From the NCBI GenBank assembly GCA_035192965.1, contig CP136571.1, positions 2,004,501-2,068,500 on the forward strand: a stretch of 64,000 bases of DNA, given 5' to 3'. The notes beneath the pieces were generated by a model. That model did no database searches and was not told the DNA's origin. It saw only the letters and a program-made list of their open reading frames with translations. Below, in pieces: positions 53,860 through 62,804 of the stretch (position 1 is its first letter; every line of letters starts with the position of its first letter). This stretch comes from Fuscovulum sp. (GTDB taxonomy: Bacteria > Pseudomonadota > Alphaproteobacteria > Rhodobacterales > Rhodobacteraceae). The position numbers and the translations under genes were made by a program.

Positions 53860-55202
53860 TGCGCTTCCCGATCTCTGATGCCTCTCCGATCCGCTTTCCT
53901 GGCCCGCCCCCGGCGGCCTGCGATGTGGTGGTTCTGGGTGGCGGGGTCATCGGGGTGATGACAGCGTGGTTTCTTGCCGAACGGGGCCTCAAGGTCACGC
54001 TTTGCGAAAAGGGCCGCATCGCGGGCGAACAATCCAGCCGCAACTGGGGCTGGATCCGCCAACAGGGCCGCGACATGGGCGAATTGCCCATCATGATGGA
54101 AAGCCTGCGCCTGTGGAAATCGCTGGCGCAGGAGTTTGGCGAAACCCTTGGCTTCCGACAGGAAGGCGTCCTCTACCTCGCCAAGACCGAGGCCGAAGTC
54201 GGGCGGTTCGAAGCCTGGCTGTCAGACGCCAAACCCCATGGCGTCGACACCCATATGATTACCGCAGGCGCCGTTGCGGAAAAACTGAAGGGCAGCGCGA
54301 AGACCTGGGTCGCGGGCCTTTACACCCCGTCCGATGCGCGGGGCGAGCCGTGGCAGGCCGTGCCGCGCCTTGTCGAAGGGGCCATCGCGCGCGGCGCAGT
54401 GGTGGTGGAACACTGTGCCGTGCGGCGGCTGGATGTGCAGGCGGGCCGGGTGACGGGCGTGCATACCGAACAGGGCCGCATCGCCTGTGATCAGGTCGTG
54501 GTGGCGGGCGGGGCATGGTCGGCGTTGTTCCTGCGCAGCGAAGGGGTGAATATCCCGCAGCTTTCCGTCCTTGCCTCGGTCGCCGCGACCGAACCGATGG
54601 CCGAAATCTTTCCCGGCAATGCCTGCGACGACGACTTCGCTTTCCGCCGCCGACAGGACGGCGGCTATTCCATTGCGCCGGGATCGGGGCATGATTTCTA
54701 TATCGGCCCCGACGCATTCCGCGACCTGCGCACCTATCTGCCGGTGCTGAAAAAGGATTTCCGCTCTACCAGTTTCCGCCCCATGGCCCCTAAAGGCTAC
54801 CCCGATGCCTGGGGCACGAAACGCCGCTGGGGCGGGGATGAAGCCTCGCCCTTCGAAGCCGTCCGCGTGCTCAATCCCACCCCGAACATGGACCGGATCG
54901 CCAAGGTGCAATCCGCCTTTGCCGCAGCCTTCCCCGCCATGGGCCGCCCCCGCCTGCGCGCGGCCTGGGGCGGCATGATCGACACCATGCCCGATGTCGT
55001 GCCGGTGGTCGACCGGGTGGCGGCCCTGCCGGGCCTGACCATCGCCACGGGGATGAGCGGCCATGGCTTTGGCATCGGCCCGGGCATGGGCCGCGTGGTG
55101 GCCGATCTGGTGGCAGGCAACGACCCCGGCCATGACCTGTCCCGCTTCCGCCTGTCGCGCTTCACCGACGGATCGGTGCTGACTCCCGGCCCCTCGCTGT
55201 AA
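53856..55202 (+). CDS. FAD-dependent amino-acid/amine oxidoreductase (DAO family)
   Basis: This is a DAO-fold flavoenzyme, often oxidising amino acids or N-alkyl amines. The product is 448 residues. The dinucleotide motif is CDVVVLGGGVIGVMTAWFLAERG (residues 22-44), followed by CEKGRIAGEQSSRNWGWIRQQGRD, typical of a gamma-glutamylputrescine-oxidase-like group. The C terminus contains IATGMSGHGFGIGPGMGRVVADL. It overlaps the ArgE-like gene by 4 nt, so they form an operon. The substrate is not known. Confidence 0.88.
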   Translation: MMRFPISDASPIRFPGPPPAACDVVVLGGGVIGVMTAWFLAERGLKVTLCEKGRIAGEQSSRNWGWIRQQGRDMGELPIMMESLRLWKSLAQEFGETLGFRQEGVLYLAKTEAEVGRFEAWLSDAKPHGVDTHMITAGAVAEKLKGSAKTWVAGLYTPSDARGEPWQAVPRLVEGAIARGAVVVEHCAVRRLDVQAGRVTGVHTEQGRIACDQVVVAGGAWSALFLRSEGVNIPQLSVLASVAATEPMAEIFPGNACDDDFAFRRRQDGGYSIAPGSGHDFYIGPDAFRDLRTYLPVLKKDFRSTSFRPMAPKGYPDAWGTKRRWGGDEASPFEAVRVLNPTPNMDRIAKVQSAFAAAFPAMGRPRLRAAWGGMIDTMPDVVPVVDRVAALPGLTIATGMSGHGFGIGPGMGRVVADLVAGNDPGHDLSRFRLSRFTDGSVLTPGPSL

Positions 55203-55211
55203 TCTGGATGA

Positions 55212-55234
55212 GCGCGCCCCCAAGGGGGCCGCGC
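55212..55234 (+). terminator. Terminator-like hairpin after the FAD oxidoreductase
   Basis: GCGCGCCCCC and GGGGGCCGCGC pair with one bulge, followed by ATTCCTTTTG, 10 bp after the stop. Confidence 0.6.
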
Positions 55235-55280
55235 ATTCCTTTTGTCTCGCCTGCGCGCCTTCGCGCTTGGCTCGGCTGAT

Positions 55281-55330
55281 GGGGGCGCTGCCCCCAAACA
55301 CCCGGGGTATTTGGGCCAAGCTGAAGGGGG
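55281..55330. repeat. Dispersed intergenic repeat, copy 1
   Basis: A GGGGGC-GCT-GCCCCC hairpin is followed by ACCCGGGGTATTTGGGCC and AAGCTGAA. It matches the segment at 62057-62112 read on the other strand (GCCCCC..A..CCC.GGGTATTTkGGCCAAGmTGAA). I recall similar elements at many gene ends in Rhodobacteraceae genomes. Confidence 0.65.
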
Positions 55331-55396
55331 CTTTAGGCGCTTTACTTCCCCGTAGGCGCAGGCTAGGCCGCGCGGCTTGATCAGGGGGCAGTGGAT

Positions 55397-56650
55397 ATGG
55401 GCGTGGCATTTGCGGGCATCGACTTTGGCACCTCCAATTCCACTGTGGGACTGGCCGATGCGACGGGCGCGCGGCTGATCGCGCTTGAAGGGGATCAGGT
55501 CACGCTTCCCTCGGCCGTGTTCTTTCATGCCGATGGTCTTCCCCCCACCTTTGGCCGCGCCGCGCTGAGCGCCTATCTGGAAGGCGATGAAGGCCGCCTG
55601 ATGCGCGGGCTGAAATCCACGCTGGGATCGGGGCTGGTCAATGACCGCACTGTGGTGGGCAACCGGGCGATCACCTTTCGCGACATCGTGCAGCGCTTCA
55701 TCACCCATCTGCGCGCGCGTCTGGATGCGGCCCAGCCCGGCCTGACGCAGGCGGTGTTCGGCCGCCCCGTGCATTTCGTGGACGACGATCCCGAAGGCGA
55801 TGCCGCCGCCCAAGGCGTGCTTGAAGAGATCGCCCGCGCCTGCGGCTTTCGCGAGGTGGAATTTCAATTCGAACCCGTCGCCGCCGCGCTGGATTACGAA
55901 CAGCGGCTGACGGAGGAGGAGATCGTTCTGGTCTTCGACATTGGCGGCGGCACGTCCGACCTGTCGGTCCTGCGCCTGTCGCCAGATCGCGCCCGCGCCC
56001 CTCATCGCATGGGCGATATCCTTGCCAATGGCGGCATCCGGGTGGGCGGGACAGATTTCGACCGCCTGCTGTCGCTGGCCGAGGTGATGCCGCATCTGGG
56101 GTATCTGTCGCCAAGCCGGGGCGGGCAGGGGATCATGCCGCGCCATTACTGGCTGGATCTGGCGACGTGGCACCGTATCAACACGCTTTATTCGCAGCGC
56201 ACCATGGCCGATCTCAAGGCGCTCTGGCACGATGCCGACCAGCCCGATCTGATCGCCCGCATGATGCAGGTGGTCGATCATCGCCACGGCCACGCCCTTG
56301 CGATGGAGGTGGAGCGCGCCAAGATCGCCCTGTCGGATCTGGAGGCGACGCGCCTTGCGCTGTCGGCGCTGACCGGCGGCCCCAACCCCATGGCCCGGCG
56401 CGACCGGTTCGAAGAGGCCGTCGCCGCCCCCGTCGCCCGCATCCGCGCGCTGATCGACGCCACCATCGCCGATGCCGGCCTTACGGCAGACCGCATCGCC
56501 ACGGTCTTCCTCACCGGCGGGTCATCACAACTTCCGCTGCTGCGCGCCACGGTAGCCGCCGCGCTTCCACGGGCGCGGCTGGCCACGGGCGATATGCTGG
56601 GATCGGTCGGCACCGGCCTTGCGCTGGACGCCCGCCGCCGCTTTGCCTGA
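55397..56650 (+). CDS. YegD-like Hsp70 family chaperone
   Basis: This is a short actin-fold Hsp70 relative without the C-terminal substrate domain. The product is 417 residues. Phosphate-1 motif AGIDFGTSNSTVGLA, phosphate-2 VLVFDIGGGTSDLSVL and adenosine motif VFLTGGSSQLPLLRATV are intact, so ATP binding is likely. FEPVAAALDYEQ is the Hsp70 connect-1 region. No DnaJ or GrpE gene is near. ATG 55397 fits the ribosome site better than GTG 55391. Its client or role is unknown. Confidence 0.87.
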   Translation: MGVAFAGIDFGTSNSTVGLADATGARLIALEGDQVTLPSAVFFHADGLPPTFGRAALSAYLEGDEGRLMRGLKSTLGSGLVNDRTVVGNRAITFRDIVQRFITHLRARLDAAQPGLTQAVFGRPVHFVDDDPEGDAAAQGVLEEIARACGFREVEFQFEPVAAALDYEQRLTEEEIVLVFDIGGGTSDLSVLRLSPDRARAPHRMGDILANGGIRVGGTDFDRLLSLAEVMPHLGYLSPSRGGQGIMPRHYWLDLATWHRINTLYSQRTMADLKALWHDADQPDLIARMMQVVDHRHGHALAMEVERAKIALSDLEATRLALSALTGGPNPMARRDRFEEAVAAPVARIRALIDATIADAGLTADRIATVFLTGGSSQLPLLRATVAAALPRARLATGDMLGSVGTGLALDARRRFA

Positions 56651-56704
56651 CAGGACTTGCGCCGGGGGACGGCTGCGCTAGGCTTGCTGGCAAAGGAGAC
56701 TCCC

Positions 56705-57871
56705 ATGCCCGTCAAGAACCGCTTCGCCGAATTGCTGCCCGAGATCACCGCCTGGCGGCGCGATTTCCACGAACATCCCGAACTGCTGTTCGACGTGCAT
56801 CGCACCGCCGCCCGCGTGGCCGATCTGCTGCGCGGTTTCGGCTGTGATGAGGTGGTCGAAGGTATCGGTCGCACCGGCGTGGTGGGCGTGATCAAGGGCA
56901 AGACAGATACGACAGGCCGCGTCGTGGGCCTGCGCGCCGATATGGACGCGCTGCCCATCATCGAACAGACCGGCGTCCCCTATGCCTCCAAGACCCCCGG
57001 CAAGATGCATGCCTGCGGCCATGACGGCCACACCGCCATGCTGCTTGGGGCTGCCAAATACCTGGCCGAGACACGCAATTTCGACGGCACCACCGTGGTG
57101 ATCTTTCAGCCCGCCGAAGAGGGCGGTGGTGGCGGGCGCGAAATGGTGGCCGACGGCATGATGGACCGCTGGGGGATCCAAGAGGTTTACGGCATGCACA
57201 ACATGCCCGGCATCCCCGTGGGCCATTTCGCCATCCGCAAGGGCGCGCTGATGGCGGCAGCTGACCAGTTTGAAATCGTGGTCACCGGCAAGGGCGGCCA
57301 TGCCGCCAAACCGCATGATTGCGTCGATACCACCGTCGTTGCCGCCCATATCGTCGTGGCGCTGCAAACCATCGCCTCGCGCAATGTCGATCCGCTGAAA
57401 CAGGTCGTCGTTTCCGTCTGCACGGTCGAGACGGACTCGACCGCGCATAACGTCATCCCACAGGTGGTAAAGATGAAGGGCACCGTCCGCACCATGGATC
57501 ATGGCGTGCAGGATTTTGTCGAAAAGCGGCTGGCCGAGATTGCCAATGGCACTGCCATGGCGCTGGGCGCACGGGCCGAGGTGCATTATGCGCGCGGCTA
57601 TCCCGTCACCGTCAATGCGCCGGAAAACACCGATTACGCGGTCGAGGTGGCGCGTCAGGTGTCCGGTCAGGTCGATCCCGACACCGCCCCCCTGATGGGG
57701 GCCGAGGATTTCAGCTTCATGCTGAACGAACGCCCCGGAGCCTATATCTTTGTGGGCAACGGCGACACGGCGATGGTGCATCACCCGGCCTACAACTTTG
57801 ATGACAACGTCATCCCCTTTGGCAGCAGTTGGTATGCCGGCATGGTCGAATCCCGGATGCCCGCCGCATGA
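56705..57871 (+). CDS. M20 family amidohydrolase (hippurate hydrolase-like)
   Basis: This is a metal-dependent amidohydrolase of the M20D group, cleaving N-acyl or N-benzoyl amino acids. The product is 388 residues. Motifs: ITAWRRDFHEHPELLFDVHRTA, ALPIIEQTGVPYAS, the metal-site HACGHDGHTAMLLGAA and FQPAEEGGGGGREMV. A clear AAGGAG precedes the ATG. It overlaps the DUF1304 gene by 4 nt. It is a separate enzyme from the ArgE-like one at 52690. Confidence 0.92.
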   Translation: MPVKNRFAELLPEITAWRRDFHEHPELLFDVHRTAARVADLLRGFGCDEVVEGIGRTGVVGVIKGKTDTTGRVVGLRADMDALPIIEQTGVPYASKTPGKMHACGHDGHTAMLLGAAKYLAETRNFDGTTVVIFQPAEEGGGGGREMVADGMMDRWGIQEVYGMHNMPGIPVGHFAIRKGALMAAADQFEIVVTGKGGHAAKPHDCVDTTVVAAHIVVALQTIASRNVDPLKQVVVSVCTVETDSTAHNVIPQVVKMKGTVRTMDHGVQDFVEKRLAEIANGTAMALGARAEVHYARGYPVTVNAPENTDYAVEVARQVSGQVDPDTAPLMGAEDFSFMLNERPGAYIFVGNGDTAMVHHPAYNFDDNVIPFGSSWYAGMVESRMPAA

Positions 57872-58227
57872 TCGGGGCGGGCCTCACGGCGGCTATCGCC
57901 GCGCTGCATGTCTATATCCTCGTGCTGGAGATGTTCCGCTGGGAACATCCCCGCACCCGCCGCGCCTTTGGCACGACAGAGGAGTTTGCCCGCGCGACCA
58001 AAGTTCTTGCCGCCAATCAGGGGCTCTATAACGGCTTTCTCGCCGCAGGCCTGTTCTGGGCCGTGATCGAAGGGGCAGGGGGCGCAGGCCGCCCCCTTGC
58101 GCTGTTCTTTCTTGGCTGCGTGCTGGTGGCGGGGCTTTACGGCGCCGCCACCGCCTCGCGCCGGATCCTGTTCATCCAGGCAGTCCCCGCCGCGCTGGCC
58201 ATCGCGGCGGTTCTTGCGGGCATCTAG
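57868..58227 (+). CDS. DUF1304 small membrane protein
   Basis: The product is 119 residues with four hydrophobic helices and the DUF1304 features AALHVYILVLEMFRWEHPRTRRAFGT and ANQGLYNGFLAAGLFWA. Its function is unknown. It starts in the amidohydrolase stop (ATGA). Its TAG stop and the cydB stop on the other strand share the palindrome CTAG. Confidence 0.88.
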   Translation: MIGAGLTAAIAALHVYILVLEMFRWEHPRTRRAFGTTEEFARATKVLAANQGLYNGFLAAGLFWAVIEGAGGAGRPLALFFLGCVLVAGLYGAATASRRILFIQAVPAALAIAAVLAGI

Positions 58228-59228
58228 TCATAGCTCAGCTTCGTGGCCTTGCCGCGGAAGATGAAATAGGCAAGCACCGTGTAGCCCATGATCACGGGCA
58301 GCACGAACAGCGTGCCGACAAGGATGATCGACAGGCTCTCGGTCGAGGCTGCCGCCTCCCAGATCGTCAACCGTTCCGGCACGATATAGGGGTAAAAGCT
58401 GTAGGCCATCCCGAAGAACCCCAGCACCATCAGCACCGTCGCCCCTGCAAAGGGAAACCAGGCGAAACTGTCATTCGCCGTCGGCAACCGCCGCAACGCC
58501 AGCCACAACAGCGCCACCAGCAGGCCTGACATCAACGGCAGCGGTGCCAGCGCCACCACTTCGGGAAAGCTGAACCATTTGTCAAAGATGCGCTGCGATA
58601 CCAGCGGCGTCGCAGCAGATACCGCCCCCATTCCCAGCACCACGCCCCAGATGCCGCCCTTGGCCCAATCCACCGCCTTGCGCTGCAACACCCCGTCGGT
58701 TTTCAGGATCACCCAGGCCGCCCCGATGAAGGAATAGGCCACCGCCAGCGCCCCCGCCGTCAGCGCGGCAAAGCCCACCTTGGCCCAGGTCCATTCCAGC
58801 CCCATCACATACATGCCCAGCATGAACCCCTGTGACAGCGCCGTCATCAACGACCCCGACCAGAACGCCACATCCCAGGGCCGCTTGTGCCCCAGCGGCG
58901 CCTTGGCGCGGAACTCGAACGCCACCCCGCGCAGGATCAGCCCGATCAGCATCACCGCCACCGGCAGATACAGCGCCGTCAGGATATCGCCATGCGCCAC
59001 CGGGAACGCCACCAAAAGCAACCCGATGGCCAGCACCAGCCATGTTTCATTCGCATCCCAGAACGGCCCGATCGAGGCGACCATGCGATCCCGCTCGGCC
59101 TCATCGGCAAAGGGGAACAACAGGCCCACCCCCAGATCGAACCCGTCCAGCACCACATAAAGCAGGATGGACACCCCCATCAGCGCGGCAAAGATCAACG
59201 GCAGGACTTCCGGATCAAACATCCCCAT
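58224..59228 (-). CDS. cydB: Cytochrome bd-type quinol oxidase subunit II
   Basis: This is the second subunit of the cyanide-insensitive-type bd oxidase, an oxygen-reducing quinol oxidase of the inner membrane. The product is 334 residues with about eight helices. LIFAALMGVSILLYVVLDGFDLGVG, WDANETWLVLAIGLLLVAFP and FWSGSLMTALSQGFMLG are family segments. The ATG shares its first base with the cydA stop (TGATG). No cydX-like ORF is seen downstream, since the gene meets a convergent stop. Confidence 0.95.
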   Translation of the reverse strand: MGMFDPEVLPLIFAALMGVSILLYVVLDGFDLGVGLLFPFADEAERDRMVASIGPFWDANETWLVLAIGLLLVAFPVAHGDILTALYLPVAVMLIGLILRGVAFEFRAKAPLGHKRPWDVAFWSGSLMTALSQGFMLGMYVMGLEWTWAKVGFAALTAGALAVAYSFIGAAWVILKTDGVLQRKAVDWAKGGIWGVVLGMGAVSAATPLVSQRIFDKWFSFPEVVALAPLPLMSGLLVALLWLALRRLPTANDSFAWFPFAGATVLMVLGFFGMAYSFYPYIVPERLTIWEAAASTESLSIILVGTLFVLPVIMGYTVLAYFIFRGKATKLSYD

Positions 59229-60586
59229 CACTCCGCAGGCTGCATGCCGGGGCTTGTGACGGGGGCCGAAAGCACCCCGCCTTTGCGCGCCAGATGAAAG
59301 ATCACGCCGACATAGGCCGCCAGCAGCGCCACATAGATCGCAAGATAGGCCAGCAGCGTCGACAGTACCATTCCGGCTGCGATGTCACCCACCGCCTGTT
59401 TCGTCGTCAGCACCCCCTGCACCAGCCAGGGCTGACGGCCGATCTCGGTCGTGTACCACCCGGCCAGCGTCGCCAGCCACCCGGCAAAGGTCATGGCCGT
59501 CACCCCCATCAGATAGGGCCGGGGCAGCGCCTCAACCCCACGGCGCCAGATCAGGAACATCCCCGCCCAGGCCACCACCAGCATCGCCATGCCCGTTGCC
59601 ACCATCACCCGGAACGACCAGAACACAGGCGCCACCGGCGGGTGCATCACGGTGCCATCCTCGGCCACGAAATCATTCAGCCCCGGCACCACCCCCGCAG
59701 GGTCATGCTTCAGGATCACAGATGCCATCGACGGAATCCCAATCTCGAACCGGTTTTCGCGCGCCGCCTCATCCGGCAGGGCGAAGAGCAGCAACGGCAC
59801 ATTGCCCTGCGTCTCCCAGTTGCCCTCCATCGCCGCCACTTTCTGCGGCTGATGCTCCAGCGTGTTCAGCCCGTGCATGTCGCCCGCCAAAATCTGAATG
59901 GGCATCAGTACCGCACCAATCATCAACCCCACGCGCAGCCCCGTTGCCACCGCCGGATCGCGGTCATGGCGCAACATGCGATAGGCCGACAGACCGGCAA
60001 TCAGGAAGGCCACGGTCAACCCGCTCGCCAACAGCATATGCACCAACCGGTACGGCATCGACGGGTTGAAGATGATCGCCCACCAGTCGGTGGCAAACAC
60101 GATCCCGTCGCGCAGCTCATACCCCGCCGGCGTATGCATCCAGCTGTTCAGCACCAGAATCCAGAACGCGCTCATCGTGGTGCCAAAGGCCACAAGGAAC
60201 GTCGCCAACGTGTGCAGCCATCCCGGCACCCGGCTTGCACCAAACAGCATGATCCCCAGGAACACCGCCTCAAGGAAGAAGGCTGTCAGCACCTCGTAGG
60301 CCAGCAACGGCCCCGCCACATTCCCCACCGTCTCCATGAAGCCCGGCCAGTTGGTGCCGAACTGGAACGACATGGTGATCCCCGACACCACCCCAAGGGC
60401 AAAGGACAAAGCAAAAACCTTCACCCAGAACATGTACAAGTTCATCCATTTCCGGTCCCCCGTCCGGGCAAAGCGCAGCTTGAAGAACAAGAGCACCCAT
60501 CCCAGCGCGATGGTGATCGTGGGAAACAGAATGTGGAACGAAATGTTGGCTGCAAACTGCATGCGCGAAAGTATCAGGGTATCCAT
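59228..60586 (-). CDS. cydA: Cytochrome bd-type quinol oxidase subunit I
   Basis: This is subunit I of the bd/CIO oxidase, binding haems b and d. The product is 452 residues with nine helices. SRMQFAANISFHILFPTITIALG carries a haem histidine, and LHTLATFLVAFGTTMSAFWIL and the quinol-loop start PIQILAGDMHG are visible. The Q-loop is short, typical of the CioA type. It heads cydAB. About 130 bp upstream lies the GTGCAG-type tandem repeat. Confidence 0.95.
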   Translation of the reverse strand: MDTLILSRMQFAANISFHILFPTITIALGWVLLFFKLRFARTGDRKWMNLYMFWVKVFALSFALGVVSGITMSFQFGTNWPGFMETVGNVAGPLLAYEVLTAFFLEAVFLGIMLFGASRVPGWLHTLATFLVAFGTTMSAFWILVLNSWMHTPAGYELRDGIVFATDWWAIIFNPSMPYRLVHMLLASGLTVAFLIAGLSAYRMLRHDRDPAVATGLRVGLMIGAVLMPIQILAGDMHGLNTLEHQPQKVAAMEGNWETQGNVPLLLFALPDEAARENRFEIGIPSMASVILKHDPAGVVPGLNDFVAEDGTVMHPPVAPVFWSFRVMVATGMAMLVVAWAGMFLIWRRGVEALPRPYLMGVTAMTFAGWLATLAGWYTTEIGRQPWLVQGVLTTKQAVGDIAAGMVLSTLLAYLAIYVALLAAYVGVIFHLARKGGVLSAPVTSPGMQPAE

Positions 60587-60715
60587 GACTCACCTTTCTG
60601 ATTGCCCGTGATCTAGGGGCGATAAAGGCGGATACGAGGGGTCTGCGACGGGCTGCCCCATGCGACAGCCTGTCAGATCGAATCGTGGTTAACAAAGAAA
60701 TTCCGCACCGCGCGT

Positions 60716-60757
60716 ATGCACAGCTGTCTGCACCGCCATCTGCACCGGGCGCTGCAT
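60716..60757. repeat. 12-bp-period tandem repeat, GTGCAG-N6 type, copy 2
   Basis: CTGCAC-type hexamers at 60716 (ATGCAC), 60728, 60740 and 60752 (CTGCAT) repeat with an exact 12-bp period; on the minus strand they read GTGCAG-N6. Spacers also resemble copy 1 (for example CGCCCG here, CGCGCG there). It lies in the 237-bp gap between cydA and moaA, upstream of cydA. Confidence 0.7.
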
Positions 60758-60823
60758 CGCAATTCTGGCAAAAAGGCAGAGGTAAACCCAGCGTTCTCAG
60801 GGGGTTAGATCGTCGATCCGGCC

Positions 60824-61837
60824 TTAACCGCCGGTATGGCTCATATGCCGCGACATCTTCCCCTGCACCCCGGCGCGGGAATAGTCGAAATCATGCCCCT
60901 TGGGCTTTTTCGCAATCGCGGCACGGATCGCCGCCTCCACCACCGCATCCTCCGGGCTCGCCCGCAGCGGCCCGCGCAGATCGGCCATATCCTCTTGGCC
61001 CAGGCACATGTACAATTCGCCCGTGCAGGTCAGCCGCACCCGGTTGCAGCTTTCACAGAAGTTATGCGTCAGGGGCGTGATGAAGCCCACCTTCTGCCCC
61101 GTCTCCCCCAACCGGACATAGCGCGCAGGCCCCCCCGACCGCTCGGCCAGATCGGTCAGCGCAAACCGCTCCGCCAACCGCGCCCGCAGGTCTTTCAACG
61201 ACCAATACTGATCAAGCCGGTCCTCATTGCCCAGATCGCCCATCGGCATGACCTCGATGAAGGTCAGATCGTGGCCTTCTGCTGCGCACCAGTCAACCAG
61301 TTGAAAAAGCTCATCTTCGTTGAACCCTTTCAGCGCCACGGTGTTGATCTTCACCCGCAGCCCGGCCTCTTTCGCGGCCTCGATCCCGTCCAGAACCTGC
61401 GCCAACCGCCCCCAGCGGGTGATCTTGGCGAACTTGTCCGCGTCCAGCGTGTCCAGCGACACATTGATCCGCCGCACCCCACATTCGGCCAACTCGGCGG
61501 CATGTTTGCGCAATTGCGACCCATTGGTCGTCAGCGTCAATTCCTTCAGCGCGCCGCTCTCCAGATGCCTCGACATGGCACGAAAGAAGGTCATGATCCC
61601 CTTGCGCACCAAGGGCTCCCCCCCGGTGATCCGCAGCTTTTCCACCCCCAGCCGGACGAAGGCCGAACAAAGCCGGTCCAGCTCCTCCAGCGACAAGAGG
61701 TCCGCCTTGGGCAGAAAAGTCATGTTCTCCGCCATGCAATAGACACAGCGGAAATCGCAGCGATCCGTCACCGACACCCGCAAATAGGAAATCGGTCGGG
61801 CAAACGGGTCAATCAGCGGGGCAGGGCGCGCATCCAT
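60824..61837 (-). CDS. moaA: GTP 3',8-cyclase (molybdenum cofactor synthesis)
   Basis: MoaA is a radical-SAM enzyme converting GTP to 3',8-cyclo-GTP, the first step of molybdenum cofactor synthesis. The product is 337 residues. The N-terminal [11 protein letters not shown] holds the SAM cluster, [11 protein letters not shown] follows, and the C-terminal cluster cysteines lie in [20 protein letters not shown]. It ends in the activity-required Gly-Gly (HTGG). Confidence 0.96.
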   Translation of the reverse strand: MDARPAPLIDPFARPISYLRVSVTDRCDFRCVYCMAENMTFLPKADLLSLEELDRLCSAFVRLGVEKLRITGGEPLVRKGIMTFFRAMSRHLESGALKELTLTTNGSQLRKHAAELAECGVRRINVSLDTLDADKFAKITRWGRLAQVLDGIEAAKEAGLRVKINTVALKGFNEDELFQLVDWCAAEGHDLTFIEVMPMGDLGNEDRLDQYWSLKDLRARLAERFALTDLAERSGGPARYVRLGETGQKVGFITPLTHNFCESCNRVRLTCTGELYMCLGQEDMADLRGPLRASPEDAVVEAAIRAAIAKKPKGHDFDYSRAGVQGKMSRHMSHTGG

Positions 61838-62130
61838 GACACAAGGTTAAGAACTATCCCCCACCCTCGCAAGTCACGAAGCGCCGCTTTCCCCCCCGCC
61901 CGCGTCAGACCTTCGTCGCGGGTCACGCTCATGCGCGTCAGGTAAAAAAGCCATTCTACCGGGAGGATCGCCCGCAAGACCTTGGTATCGCCCGCCAAAC
62001 ACACCGTGACCGCACGCAGCCCTAACCTGCCGTTAAGGTTAACGCGCGCCGGGAAAATAAGCTTATTCATCTTGGCCAAAATACCCTGGGGGTCCGGGGG
62101 CAAGCCCCCGGGGCCACCCACCAAGACCAC
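61838..62130 (-). other. Gap between alkD-like gene and moaA; weak ORF only
   Basis: This 295-bp stretch holds the dispersed repeat at its right end. A minus-strand frame (62130-61813, or from an ATG at 62070) reads across it and into moaA, but the first 20 codons are the repeat itself and no family is recognisable. I treat it as non-coding, with the moaA promoter probably near 61850-62000. Confidence 0.4.
62057..62112. repeat. Dispersed intergenic repeat, copy 2
   Basis: Read on the minus strand this matches the element at 55281-55330: CCGGGGGC-TT-GCCCCCGG hairpin, then CCCAGGGTATTTTGGCC and AAGATGAATAAGC. It includes the palindrome AATAAGCTTATT. It lies directly behind the alkD-like gene, where the hairpin could end transcription. 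Confidence 0.65.
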
Positions 62131-62132
62131 CG

Positions 62133-62804
62133 TTACAGGTACCGCGCCGCTTCCTTCCGGGCAAAGGACTTCAACCCGGCGCCAGGCCCGTCCAGAAACA
62201 CCCGCGCCCGCGCGGCATCGTGCTTCGACAGGTCACGCACCCACCAGGCCACCGCCTTCTGGATGAACCAATCGCGATCCGCCACATAGTCCGCCGCCCA
62301 TCCCAAGGCACGCTCGCGGATGACAAGCTCTTGTTCTTTCAGGAAATTCATCTTGGCAAAGGGCAGGGTGACCACCAGCGCCGCGCGCCGGGTCCACATG
62401 TTTTCGCTCGCCGTCCAACCCGCCACTGTCTCGATCCGCGCGGGGTCTGCGACCAGCCGCTTCTGCGCGGCAATCGTGGCATGATCGGCCACGGCCCATC
62501 CCTCGAACCCCGGCACCCATGTGCAGATCAGGTCCCACACCGCCCCGTCGGGCCGGATGCGCGCCTGCGCCAGCAGCTTTGCCGCCGCCACCATCGCCTC
62601 ATGGATGCCGCTCTCCCACAGCCCTGCCGCCAGTGCGACCCGCGCCTCGACATCCAACTCTGCCCGCCATTCTGCGACCAGTTCCTCGACCTGAGGCACC
62701 GTAACCCCCAGATATCGCCGGGAAACCTTGTGATAGGCCGCCATCTCGGCGGCCTTGCCCGCATCGGCCAAAGCCTCCAGTTGCGCCAGTGCCTCGGGGA
62801 TCAT
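62133..62804 (-). CDS. AlkD-like DNA alkylation repair protein
   Basis: AlkD-family proteins are HEAT-repeat DNA glycosylases removing N3- and N7-alkylated purines. The product is 223 residues, all helical, with WESGIHEAMVAAAKLL, VADHATIAAQKRLV, ENMWTRRAALVVTLPFAK and DWFIQKAVAWWVRDLSK, the last two being typical of the family core. It overlaps the glmS stop by 4 nt (ATGA), so it is coupled to glmS. Confidence 0.85.
   Translation of the reverse strand: MIPEALAQLEALADAGKAAEMAAYHKVSRRYLGVTVPQVEELVAEWRAELDVEARVALAAGLWESGIHEAMVAAAKLLAQARIRPDGAVWDLICTWVPGFEGWAVADHATIAAQKRLVADPARIETVAGWTASENMWTRRAALVVTLPFAKMNFLKEQELVIRERALGWAADYVADRDWFIQKAVAWWVRDLSKHDAARARVFLDGPGAGLKSFARKEAARYL

Noticed and set aside
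54797-56293. 498-codon minus-strand open frame opposite the FAD oxidoreductase and Hsp70 genes
   Set aside because: It crosses two real genes and the dispersed repeat, with no plausible start or family.
58832-60601. 589-codon plus-strand open frame opposite cydAB
   Set aside because: It is antisense to two conserved oxidase subunits; Arg/His/Gln/Pro-rich with no domain signature.
61813-62130. 105-codon minus-strand ORF between the alkD-like gene and moaA
   Set aside because: Its first 20 codons are the dispersed repeat, its end overlaps moaA, and I recognise no homology.
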